A stretch of DNA of 64,000 nt from JAEUIA01 sp034440255 (lineage in GTDB: Bacteria > Planctomycetota > UBA1135 > GCA-002686595), in NCBI GenBank assembly GCA_034440255.1, contig JAWXBU010000157.1, positions 4,972 through 68,971 on the forward strand, given 5' to 3'. The notes under the pieces are model-generated. The model did not search any database. It was given only the letters and a program-made list of their open reading frames with translations, and was not told where the DNA came from. Made by a program: the position numbers and the translations under genes. Shown here piece after piece: positions 26,042-34,250 of the stretch (positions are counted from its first letter, which is position 1; the number at the start of each line of letters is the position of its first letter).

Positions 26042-26623
26042 ATGAAGTTCCGTACCGTTTTCATCGCATCTGCGCTCATCCTCGGTGGCGCACTGGCGAC
26101 TCATGCGCTCACGATTCGAGCGCAAGGCGACATGGAGAAGGTCATGAAATTGGTCGAGCCAGGCGAAGCTCACCAACTGTTCGCCGACAAAGTCGGCAAG
26201 TGGAACTTGAAGGTCAAACTGACTTCGCCGGGCGCGCCCGAAGGAGAATCCGACGCGACCAGCGAGATGAAGTGGGTCTTGGACGGGCGCTTCGTCGAGG
26301 AGAACTTCAACGGCAGCATCGCCGGTCAGGGCGTCACGGGTCTCGGCTACACGGGCTACGACAACATGAAGCAAAAGTACGTCGGCACGTGGATGGACAA
26401 CACGACCACCGGGATCGTCAGCTTGGAAGGCGCTTACGACGCTGCGACGAAAACGTTCACGTACACGGGCGAGATGCAGGATCCGGTGCAAGGCAAGTAC
26501 GTGAAAATGCGCTCGACCGAAAAGGTGGTCGACAAGGACCACATGGTGATGTCGACGTACTCACCGGGTCCCGACGGCAAGGAAATGCGGATGATGGAGG
26601 TCAGTTACACGCGCGCGAAGTGA
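26042..26623 (+). CDS. Secreted DUF1579 protein
   Basis: 193-residue protein with a signal peptide (about 1-27). The DUF1579 core runs from HQLFADKVGKWNLKVKL through EMKWVLDGRFVEENFNG, GLGYTGYDNMKQKYVGTWMD and MQDPVQGKYVKMRSTEKVVD. The family is widespread in environmental bacteria; its function is unknown, with a lipocalin-like beta-barrel fold suspected. A Shine-Dalgarno sequence (AGGAG) stands about 6 nt before ATG 26042. A probable promoter lies upstream. Confidence 0.8.
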   Translation: MKFRTVFIASALILGGALATHALTIRAQGDMEKVMKLVEPGEAHQLFADKVGKWNLKVKLTSPGAPEGESDATSEMKWVLDGRFVEENFNGSIAGQGVTGLGYTGYDNMKQKYVGTWMDNTTTGIVSLEGAYDAATKTFTYTGEMQDPVQGKYVKMRSTEKVVDKDHMVMSTYSPGPDGKEMRMMEVSYTRAK

Positions 26624-26792
26624 AGCGCTGATTCTTCGACTTCCGCCTGCGGTCGAGTGCGCTCCGGTCACAGACCAGAAGTGCACGACGAGCGGGAGGA
26701 ATCGTTTTCCAACTCCGCGCTCAAGGTGAGACACGCGGTGCGCCGATCCGAACTCGATCCATGCGCTCGAAGCGCGTGGTCGAGGAGGCAAA

Positions 26793-27899
26793 TTGAACGA
26801 GTGGATGAGGCATTGCGCCGGCCTGGGGATCGCCGGCGCTTCTGTGTTCGCGTTCGGATGCGCGAACCGTTCTGAGAACGTCGTCACGAGCAAGATCGAG
26901 ACGTCGCGCATCGTCGAGAATTCGAAGATCGATTTCTCGGCTCAACCGTCGCATGCGGAGCGCTTTGGACTCGTCGCGAGTACGCGTCCGACGCATGATC
27001 CGCACGCGCCCGACGCCGACGACTCGAAGTCGCAATTCACATGGAACACGCCGGGCGGTTGGAGCGAATTGCCGTCGTCGTCGATGCGCGTCGCCAACTT
27101 TCGCCCTGCGGGTGACGAGCGCGCAGAGTGCTATCTGACGATGCTCGCCGGCGAAGCGGGTGGACTGACCGCGAACATCAACCGCTGGCGCTCGCAGTTG
27201 TCGCTGGGTGGTGTGTCAGCCGCAGATGTCGAGCAACTGCCGCGCGTCGATTTCTTCGGCCGCAAAGCCGTGGTCGTCGAAGCTACCGGCACGTGGACGG
27301 GCATGAGCGGCGGCGATTCGAAATCGGCTTGGGCGCTGCTCGCGCTCGCGCTCGTCGAACCGGGTGGATCCGTTTTCTTGAAGATGACCGGCCCGAAGAA
27401 CACGGTCGCTTCACAACGTGAAGCATTTCTCGCGCTGGCTGCTTCGTTTGGTGCGCCCGGACAGCCCGCAGCCAAAGTGGACGATACTGCAGGCGGATTC
27501 GCGTTCGAATTGCCGAACGCTTGGCGCCGCGGTCCCCCAAAGAACTCGCGCGCCCTTTCGTTCTGGGCGGGCGAAGGCGAAGTCGTCGAATGCTACGTCA
27601 CAGTCCTCGGCGGAACGGCCGGCGGAGAACTCGCGAACGTGAATCGTTGGCGTACGCAACTCGGGATCGCGTCAGTCGACGAAGCTGCGATCGGTGTGCT
27701 CGATCCGTTCACCATGCTTGGTCGGCCAGCCCACGTCGTCGAGCTCGTCGGCGAAACGTCGGCCATCTTCGGAGTGACGTGCATGGGCGAGGACAAATCC
27801 GTGTTCGTCAAGATGACGGGCCCCGTCGAGCTCGTGCGCAAGCAACGCTCGGCGATGCTCGCGTTCGCCTCGTCGTTGAAAGAGACCCCTACGCGATGA
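26793..27899 (+). CDS. Lipoprotein-like protein with a duplicated domain
   Basis: 368-residue exported protein, Cys23 at the end of a hydrophobic segment (FAFGC). Two copies of one domain are visible. Residues 82-220 read AGDERAECYLTMLAGEAGG, ANINRWRSQLSLG and GSVFLKMTGP. Residues 230-365 read EVVECYVTVLGGTAGG, ANVNRWRTQLG and KSVFVKMTGP. The fold is not one I can name. A clear AGGAGG 4 nt before it supports the TTG start at 26793. Its stop overlaps the ATG of resB (ATGA), tying it to cytochrome c maturation. Confidence 0.6.
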   Translation: MNEWMRHCAGLGIAGASVFAFGCANRSENVVTSKIETSRIVENSKIDFSAQPSHAERFGLVASTRPTHDPHAPDADDSKSQFTWNTPGGWSELPSSSMRVANFRPAGDERAECYLTMLAGEAGGLTANINRWRSQLSLGGVSAADVEQLPRVDFFGRKAVVVEATGTWTGMSGGDSKSAWALLALALVEPGGSVFLKMTGPKNTVASQREAFLALAASFGAPGQPAAKVDDTAGGFAFELPNAWRRGPPKNSRALSFWAGEGEVVECYVTVLGGTAGGELANVNRWRTQLGIASVDEAAIGVLDPFTMLGRPAHVVELVGETSAIFGVTCMGEDKSVFVKMTGPVELVRKQRSAMLAFASSLKETPTR

Positions 27900-29056
27900 A
27901 GCGCTTTGCTCGATGCCTGCTGGCGGTGTTCTCGTCGCTCGGGACGAGCTGCATCCTGCTCGTTCTGTTGGGCCTCCTGACTTGGCTCGGCACACTCGAA
28001 CAAACGCGGACGGGCTTGTTCGAAGTGCAGCGCAAGTACTTCGAATCGTTCTTCCTAGTGCATCGCTTCGGATCGATCCCGATCCCGCTGCCGGGCGCGA
28101 ACCTCGTGATGTGCTTGCTCGCAGTCAATCTGTTCGTCGGCGGGCTCGTGCGCATTCGCAAGAGCTGGGCGACGTTCGGCATCATCGTCGCGCACGTCGG
28201 CATCGCGATGTTGCTCGCCTCTGCGCTCGTCAAGTACGAGTGGTCGGAGGATGGCCACGTCACGCTGTACGAGGGACAGCGAGCCGATCACTTCGAGAGC
28301 TATTTCCGCTGGGAAATCGCGCTCATTCGCAAGGAAGACGACGGCAAGACCCGCGAATGGCTCGTGCCGCACGAGCGGATCGAGGACGCGCAACGGTCGC
28401 GAGTGCGCGTCTCGATGACGGACGTTCCGTTCGAACTCGAGATCGAAAGTCTCGCGCGCAACTGCCGCCCCGAATGGGCGAAGGATGCCGGCGCGCACGG
28501 ACCGATCGTCGTCGACGGAGTGCGTCTCGTCTCGCGTGCGGTCGATGCACGGGCGGAAGCGAACATAGCGGGCGCGTGCGTTTCCGTCGTCGACGAACGC
28601 GACGGCATTCGACGCCGCGCGCTCCTCTGGGGCGCCGAGGCGAAACCGTTCACGTTCTTCGCGGCCGGCAAGCCGTGGGCACTGTCGCTGCGCAAGGAGC
28701 GCTACGAAATGCCGTTCGCGCTGCAATTGGCTCGCTTCACGAAGGAGGACCATCCCGGCATCGACATGCCGAAGTCCTTCCAGAGCGACGTCAAAGTCGC
28801 GAGCGCGGGCGTCGAGCGCGACGTCAAGATCTCGATGAACGAACCACTGCGCGACGGCGGTTTGGTGCTCTACCAAGCCTCGTGGGGACCGTCGAACGCG
28901 CGGCCCGGCGACCGCCTGTTCTCGACTTTCGCCGTCGTACGCAATCCTGCCGATCAGTGGCCGCTCGCGGCATGCCTCGTCATCGCCGCGGGACTCTTGT
29001 TCCACTTCGTGCGCAAGCTCGTGCGTTACGTCCAGCTGGAGGCGCGCGCAGCATGA
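27896..29056 (+). CDS. resB: ResB-like cytochrome c biogenesis protein
   Basis: 386-residue component of System II cytochrome c maturation, which with CcsA delivers heme to apocytochromes outside the cytoplasmic membrane. Membrane helices occur at about 8-30, 65-82 and 88-108, followed by a large periplasmic domain (about 110-345) with MNEPLRDGGLVLYQASWG, the usual ResB segment before the last helix (360-378). It overlaps the preceding lipoprotein gene and ccsA by 4 nt each. I use ATG 27896 because it starts at the first membrane helix. Confidence 0.8.
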   Translation: MKRFARCLLAVFSSLGTSCILLVLLGLLTWLGTLEQTRTGLFEVQRKYFESFFLVHRFGSIPIPLPGANLVMCLLAVNLFVGGLVRIRKSWATFGIIVAHVGIAMLLASALVKYEWSEDGHVTLYEGQRADHFESYFRWEIALIRKEDDGKTREWLVPHERIEDAQRSRVRVSMTDVPFELEIESLARNCRPEWAKDAGAHGPIVVDGVRLVSRAVDARAEANIAGACVSVVDERDGIRRRALLWGAEAKPFTFFAAGKPWALSLRKERYEMPFALQLARFTKEDHPGIDMPKSFQSDVKVASAGVERDVKISMNEPLRDGGLVLYQASWGPSNARPGDRLFSTFAVVRNPADQWPLAACLVIAAGLLFHFVRKLVRYVQLEARAA

Positions 29057-30873
29057 GCACGTTCATCCGACAATTCTGCGCCCTGATCGCGCTCGTTCTG
29101 GTCAGTGCGGGACTCAACGCGCGACCGCAAGCCTCGGAACACCGCACGCAACCGTGGTCGGAGCGCACGCTCGAAGCGTTCGGTGAGATTCCCATCCAAG
29201 ACGGCGGTCGCATCAAACCGCTGTCCACGTACGCGAGCTTCGCGCTCCTGCGTTTGAACGGGAAACGCAGTGCCGAATCCTCCACGGGCGAAGTGCTGGA
29301 TCCTGTCGCGTGGCTGCTGGACGTCACCTTTTTTCCCGAGGATGCGGCACTTTCCAAGTCGTTCTTGGTTTCGGACTCGGATGCGATCATCGCGATCGGC
29401 TTGTCGACCGATGGCAAGAAGAAGCGCGACCGCTGGACCTACGCGGAGCTGCTGCCAGGCATGCCGCGCCTGTTTTCACTCGCGCACGATTACGACGCGA
29501 TCGAGGCCAAAGCGCGCACGTCGATTCAGCAGCAAGTTGTCGATCTGGCGAGCAACGTGTTCTCGTTCATGCGACTGGCGCGCAGCTTCGACTGGTCGCG
29601 CGGAGGCGATCCGAGTGACGGCCACGCGCTCACCGTCATCGCGCCGGCGAACACGACGAATGTCGATCAACCATGGTTCGCTCCGGCGAACTTGGTCGCG
29701 GGCATCGGGCCAAATCGTTCCCTGGAGCCGGCCGACGCTGCCGTCGTCGCCGAGTTCGAGACTCTCATACGGTTGCGCGCCGATGCGGGTGCGTTCGAAT
29801 CGACTCTGATTTCCTTGCGCGATCGGTTGGTCGCCCGCGCGATGGCACGAGGCGAATACGAGCACGTCGAGCTGGAACGCGCCTACTACGCGTTCGATCC
29901 GATCCGCTGGAGCTTGGCGAGCTTCATAGCGGCATTCCTCGGCGTATCGATCATGTGGTTGCGTCCGAGGAGCAAGCTCGCGTGGAAGAGTACGCTCGCG
30001 CTCACGAGCGTCGGCGCTTTGTTGCTCGTGACGGCGATCGTCTTGCGCTGCATCATCCGCGAGCGGCCACCGGTTTCGACGTTATACGAAACCGTTCTCT
30101 TCGTCACGGCATCCTGCGTGCTCGTCGCCGTGTTCATCGAGTGCGTGCAGCGCTCGCGTTTCGCGATCCAGACGGCGGCCGTGCTCGGCACGGTCGGATT
30201 GTTCGTCGCGAACGGTTACGAGACGCTCGACAAACAAGACACGATGCCGAGCCTCGTCGCAGTGCTCGATACGAATTTCTGGCTCGCGACGCACGTCACC
30301 GCGATCACGATCGGCTATTCCGCGGGCATGCTCGCCGCGGCTCTCGCGAGCTTCTACTTGCTCGGCAAGCTCATCGGCTGGAAGCGAGACGAGCCCGAAA
30401 CGCGCCGCAAACTGGCGCGAACCGTCTACGGCGTCGTGTGTTTCGCACTCATCTTCTCGACGGTCGGCACGATCCTCGGCGGCGTCTGGGCCAACGACAG
30501 TTGGGGCCGTTTCTGGGGCTGGGACCCGAAAGAGAACGGCGCTTTACTCATCGTCATCAGCCAGATCGTGATGTTGCACGCGCGACGCGGTGGATATCTG
30601 CGCGACGACGGCTTGTGCATGGCGGCGGCGTTCGGCGGCACCATCGTCGCGTTCTCGTGGTGGGGCGTGAACTTGCTCGGCGTCGGTTTGCACAGTTACG
30701 GATTCACGAGCGGGATCCACAGCGCGTTGTGGACGTACTACGGCATCCAATGGGGCGTCGTCGGACTCGGCGGTGTCGCTTGGTTGCGCGAGCGTGCGAC
30801 ACGGAAGAACGTTCCCGTCGAAACTCCTGTGCTCGAACACCGACGCGCGAAGAAAATGCGCGCTGCCGCCTGA
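29053..30873 (+). CDS. ccsA: CcsA-type heme handling protein (System II)
   Basis: 606-residue CcsA homolog. The first 290 residues are an unusual N-terminal region: a signal-like helix (8-24), then GEIPIQDGGRIKPLSTYASF and a soluble domain. The C-terminal part (about 300-595) has eight membrane helices and the WWD heme-binding signature WGRFWGWDPKENGALL, with flanking conserved His in FWLATHVTAITIGY and GVGLHSYGF. It starts with ATG overlapping the resB stop (ATGA). The N-terminal extension with the GGRIKPL motif also occurs in other ResC/CcsA-like proteins and may interact with ResB. Its presence beside four multiheme genes suits their high demand for heme attachment. Confidence 0.88.
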   Translation: MSTFIRQFCALIALVLVSAGLNARPQASEHRTQPWSERTLEAFGEIPIQDGGRIKPLSTYASFALLRLNGKRSAESSTGEVLDPVAWLLDVTFFPEDAALSKSFLVSDSDAIIAIGLSTDGKKKRDRWTYAELLPGMPRLFSLAHDYDAIEAKARTSIQQQVVDLASNVFSFMRLARSFDWSRGGDPSDGHALTVIAPANTTNVDQPWFAPANLVAGIGPNRSLEPADAAVVAEFETLIRLRADAGAFESTLISLRDRLVARAMARGEYEHVELERAYYAFDPIRWSLASFIAAFLGVSIMWLRPRSKLAWKSTLALTSVGALLLVTAIVLRCIIRERPPVSTLYETVLFVTASCVLVAVFIECVQRSRFAIQTAAVLGTVGLFVANGYETLDKQDTMPSLVAVLDTNFWLATHVTAITIGYSAGMLAAALASFYLLGKLIGWKRDEPETRRKLARTVYGVVCFALIFSTVGTILGGVWANDSWGRFWGWDPKENGALLIVISQIVMLHARRGGYLRDDGLCMAAAFGGTIVAFSWWGVNLLGVGLHSYGFTSGIHSALWTYYGIQWGVVGLGGVAWLRERATRKNVPVETPVLEHRRAKKMRAAA

Positions 30874-30929
30874 TCGAACGCTGCGCTCAAGGCTGCTCCT
30901 CCGAACGGTCGAACACGACATGTACAGGA

Positions 30930-30955
30930 GGAGGGGCGCATCGGCGCGCGCCTCC
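30930..30955 (+). terminator. Imperfect 10-bp hairpin after ccsA
   Basis: GGAGGGGCGC (30930-30939) pairs with GCGCGCCTCC (30946-30955) with one mismatch and a 6-nt loop. It stands between ccsA and the DUF2959 gene and could be a terminator or a leader structure. No U tract follows. Confidence 0.35.
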
Positions 30956-30981
30956 GTGAGAGAAACTCGGAGGTATTCAGA

Positions 30982-31884
30982 GTGATTCGCAGCAACTTCG
31001 TGGCCACGGTCGCGATCGTCCTTCCCACCGTGCTCGGACTCGGCGCATGCGCCAGCACGACCAAGCAAGCTCAAAGCGTTCAAGACGTCGACGCTCTGCT
31101 CACGCGTATCGAACGCGTGCAAGTCGATGCCACCGTCGCGAAGGACCGCGCTCACGGCGCCCTTGCGCAGTTGACGACACTCGTTTCGCCCAACTTCGCC
31201 GGTGACGCGACGAAGTCGTTCGCAGCATTGAAGGAAGCGATCGAGACGTCGGACCAGCAGACGGTCGATTTCCGTCGTTCGATCGGCCCGATGAGTGAGT
31301 CGGCCGGATCGGTCTTCTCGCGCTGGACATCGGATCTCGAGGGCTTCGGCAACACGCGCATGCGTCAGCGCAGCCAAGGGCGACTGGACGAAACGCGTGC
31401 GCGGTACCAGTCGGTGTTGATCTCCGCGCAAGGCGTCCTCGTGTCGCTCGAAGCGTTCAATGCGGACATCAACGATCAAGCACTCTTCCTCGCGAGTGAT
31501 TTGAACGCCGCGGCAGTGCAGGCGATCCATCCGGAAGTGCGCGAGCTTCACGAGCGCGCGAAGGAACTCGACGGCCGCGTCGAGGTGTGCTCGAACGCAG
31601 CACGTGCGTACGTCGAATCGGCCGCGCTCTACGGACAAGTCGAAGCGGTCACCACGGACACGCAAGCGACGCCGAACAACACTGCTCCGAGCGGCAACTC
31701 GACGTTCGATGCGACGTCGAGCGAGCGTCCGACGAAGACGAAGTTCGTCAAGCAACGCACGTCGACGCTGAAGCCTCGTCCGAGCGCCAATTCGACGCCG
31801 GAAACGAATCCGAGTCCTGTCGAAGGCACGCCCGAAGCGCCTGTCATCGAGGAAACGCCAGAGAACACGCCGAATCCGCAGTGA
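30982..31884 (+). CDS. DUF2959 lipoprotein
   Basis: 300-residue lipoprotein with lipobox LGAC (Cys23). Residues 30-205 form a helical, coiled-coil-prone domain matching DUF2959: SVFSRWTSDLEGFGNTRMRQRSQGRLDETRARYQ and LSFLA-like LFLASDLNAAAVQAI. The C-terminal 90 residues are low-complexity, rich in Thr, Pro, Asn and Ser, as in a spacer towards the cell wall. Function unknown. A GGAGG 8 nt before GTG 30982 supports the start. Confidence 0.7.
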   Translation: MIRSNFVATVAIVLPTVLGLGACASTTKQAQSVQDVDALLTRIERVQVDATVAKDRAHGALAQLTTLVSPNFAGDATKSFAALKEAIETSDQQTVDFRRSIGPMSESAGSVFSRWTSDLEGFGNTRMRQRSQGRLDETRARYQSVLISAQGVLVSLEAFNADINDQALFLASDLNAAAVQAIHPEVRELHERAKELDGRVEVCSNAARAYVESAALYGQVEAVTTDTQATPNNTAPSGNSTFDATSSERPTKTKFVKQRTSTLKPRPSANSTPETNPSPVEGTPEAPVIEETPENTPNPQ

Positions 31885-31885
31885 T

Positions 31886-31904
31886 CGTCACGGCTCGCGT
31901 GACG
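31886..31904 (+). terminator. Hairpin after the DUF2959 gene
   Basis: CGTCACG (31886-31892) pairs with CGTGACG (31898-31904) over a 5-nt loop directly after the stop codon. The 7-bp stem is perfect but lacks a U tract. It would separate the DUF2959 gene from the electron-transfer operon. Confidence 0.4.
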
Positions 31905-32015
31905 GCGTGATCTGCACACGCTGTCGCGCGGGCTTCTAGGAACGACGCTCGCGATGAGCGAGCGACGCCTTGAGGCGCACTCCTGCGTCCGAGGCTTTGG
32001 TGTTGGAGGAATGGA

Positions 32016-34250
32016 TTGAGTTGGACGCTGCTCGTCGCGCTGGTGCTCGCGCTGGCCATCGCCTTCCTCGCGTCGCTGGCGCGTCGCGTCGAACTGGCGA
32101 GGATGCAGCGTCGTGTGAGCGAGCGTGAGCGCGCCGTTCGCGTCGGCAGCGCCAAGGCGCAGCTACAGCATCCCGTCATCGACTTGACGCGCTGCCTAGG
32201 GTGCGGGGCGTGCGTTCGCGCGTGCCCGGAGCAAGGCGTGCTCGAGCTCGTCCACGGACAAGCGATGGTCGTCAACGGCGCGCGGTGCACCGGTGTTTCC
32301 GCGTGCGAAACAGTGTGCCCCGTCGACGCGATCACGGTGACGCTGACCGACACAGCCGAACGACGCGACATTCCGGCGCTCTCGGAGGAACTCGAGGCCA
32401 TCGGCACTCCAGGGCTGTTCCTCGCCGGCGAAGTCACGGCGCACGCGCTCATCAAGACCGCGATCGACCAGGGCACGGCAGTCGCAGACACAGTCGCGCG
32501 CCGCATCGCGAGCGAAGCGGACTGCGGTGACGATGCGCTCGACTTGTGCGTCGTCGGAGCGGGTCCCGCTGGATTGGCGTGCTCGCTCGAAGCGAAGAAA
32601 CACGGGCTTTCGTTCGTGACGCTCGATCAAGAAGCCGGTCCAGGCGGCACGGTCGCGAAGTATCCGCGCCGCAAGTTGGTGTTGACGCAACCAGTCGATC
32701 TGCCGCTCTACGGCAAGCTCGATCGCGCGTCGTACACGAAGGAGGAGCTGGTCGACCTGTGGCACAAGATCGCGCATGACGAATCTCTGCCGATTCAAGG
32801 CGGCCAAGTCTTCCAGTCGGTCGAGCGCGACTCCGGCGGCACGTTCGTCGTGAAAACGGCGTCGCACTCGTATCGAGCGCGCAACGTTTGTCTCGCGCTC
32901 GGTCGACGCGGAACGCCGCGCAAGCTCGACGTGCCGGGTGAACACCTGCCCAAGGTTTCGTACAGCTTGCTCGACGCGCGCTCGTACCAGCAGCGTCGCA
33001 TTCTCGTCGTCGGCGGCGGTGACACGGCGATCGAGGCTGCGGTGGCACTCGCCGAACAGCCGGGCAATCAAGTCACGATCAGTTACCGCAAGGAAGCGTT
33101 CTTCCGTGTGCGCCAACGTGCCGAAGAACTGTTGAACGAGTGCGCGGCGAGCGGCCGCATTCGCGTGCTGCTTTCCAGCAACGTCCTCGCGATTCGACCC
33201 GATGTCGTCGACGTCGAACTGAACGACGGTCCCTCGCGTGGTGTGTTCCAACTGCCGAACGACGAAGTCTTCGTGATGGCCGGCGGTGTGCCGCCATTCG
33301 AAGTGCTCGAGCGCTCGGGTGTGTCGTTCGATCCTGCACTGCGCCCGCCCGTGTCTCAGGTCGGCGAACAGGGCTCGGGTCTGTTGCGCGCACTCGGCCT
33401 CGGATTGCTGCTCTCCCTCGGCGCGCTCTGCTTCGCGGCGTGGAACGCGGACTATTACTCGCTGCCGATCGAGCAACGTCCGGTTCACGACGATTACTCG
33501 TCTCTTCGCCCAAGTTCCGGACTCGGACTGTGGTTCGGTGTCGGCGCGACGGCGCTGATCGTCCTGAACCTGCTCTACCTGCTGCGCCGAGCGAATGTCC
33601 GCGGATTCAAGTTCGCCACATTGAAGAGTTGGATGACGAGCCACGTCGCGACCGGAATCCTGGCGCTCTTGCTCGCGACACTGCACGGCGGCATGGCACC
33701 GCGTGACACGGTCGGCGGACATTCCTTGTGGGCACTGCTCATCCTGCTCGTCTCCGGCGCGATCGGTCGCTACTTCTACGCGTACGTTCCGCGTGCTGCG
33801 AACGGTCGTGAATTGGAGCTCGAAGAGGTCAAGCTGCGCATGTCGCGGCTCGCAGACAGTTGGGACGAGAGCCAGAAGGCGTTCGTCGACCGTGCACGCA
33901 GCGAAATCCACGCGCTGATCGAAGCGCGTCAATGGAAGAGCTCGCTCCTCGGCCGTGCGCTGGCCTTGATCGGCGGACAGAGCGACCTGCGCCGCTTGCT
34001 CGCTTCGCTGAGCATCGAAGGCCGTCGTCAGCACGTGCCCGAGGAGCGCTTGCGTGAAACCTTGACGCTCGCTCGTCACGCGCACCGCACCGCGTTGATG
34101 GCCGCGCACTACGAAGATTTGCGCGCGCTTCTCAACAGTTGGCGCTATGTCCACCGTTGGGTTGCCGCAGCGATGCTCGTACTGCTCGCCGCGCACATCT
34201 ATTACGCGCTGCTCTACGGAACGCCGAACTTCGGCGGAGGCTCGCCGTGA
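32016..34250 (+). CDS. Membrane oxidoreductase: Fe-S, FAD/NAD(P) and di-heme b domains
   Basis: 744-residue fusion protein that could pass electrons from NAD(P)H or ferredoxin to periplasmic cytochromes. In order: one N-terminal membrane helix (3-22); a ferredoxin domain with CLGCGACVRACP (complete four-Cys site) and CTGVSACETVCP (only three Cys); a thioredoxin-reductase-like FAD/NAD(P) domain with VVGAGPAGLA near 178 and LVVGGGDTAIEAAVALAE near 330. The C-terminal membrane domain (about 445-735) has two His-x13-His pairs, His543/His557 and His713/His727, which fits two stacked b hemes. GGAGG 6 nt before TTG 32016 supports the start; the nearby ATG 32011 hits a stop at once. The stop overlaps the 23-heme gene (GTGA). 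Confidence 0.8.
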   Translation: MSWTLLVALVLALAIAFLASLARRVELARMQRRVSERERAVRVGSAKAQLQHPVIDLTRCLGCGACVRACPEQGVLELVHGQAMVVNGARCTGVSACETVCPVDAITVTLTDTAERRDIPALSEELEAIGTPGLFLAGEVTAHALIKTAIDQGTAVADTVARRIASEADCGDDALDLCVVGAGPAGLACSLEAKKHGLSFVTLDQEAGPGGTVAKYPRRKLVLTQPVDLPLYGKLDRASYTKEELVDLWHKIAHDESLPIQGGQVFQSVERDSGGTFVVKTASHSYRARNVCLALGRRGTPRKLDVPGEHLPKVSYSLLDARSYQQRRILVVGGGDTAIEAAVALAEQPGNQVTISYRKEAFFRVRQRAEELLNECAASGRIRVLLSSNVLAIRPDVVDVELNDGPSRGVFQLPNDEVFVMAGGVPPFEVLERSGVSFDPALRPPVSQVGEQGSGLLRALGLGLLLSLGALCFAAWNADYYSLPIEQRPVHDDYSSLRPSSGLGLWFGVGATALIVLNLLYLLRRANVRGFKFATLKSWMTSHVATGILALLLATLHGGMAPRDTVGGHSLWALLILLVSGAIGRYFYAYVPRAANGRELELEEVKLRMSRLADSWDESQKAFVDRARSEIHALIEARQWKSSLLGRALALIGGQSDLRRLLASLSIEGRRQHVPEERLRETLTLARHAHRTALMAAHYEDLRALLNSWRYVHRWVAAAMLVLLAAHIYYALLYGTPNFGGGSP

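Noticed and set aside
32196..34196. Long open frame on the minus strand opposite the oxidoreductase (666 codons)
   Set aside because: Its translation is Arg/Glu/His-rich with no domain motif, whereas the plus strand has clear Fe-S, FAD and heme motifs. It is an antisense shadow of GC-rich coding sequence.
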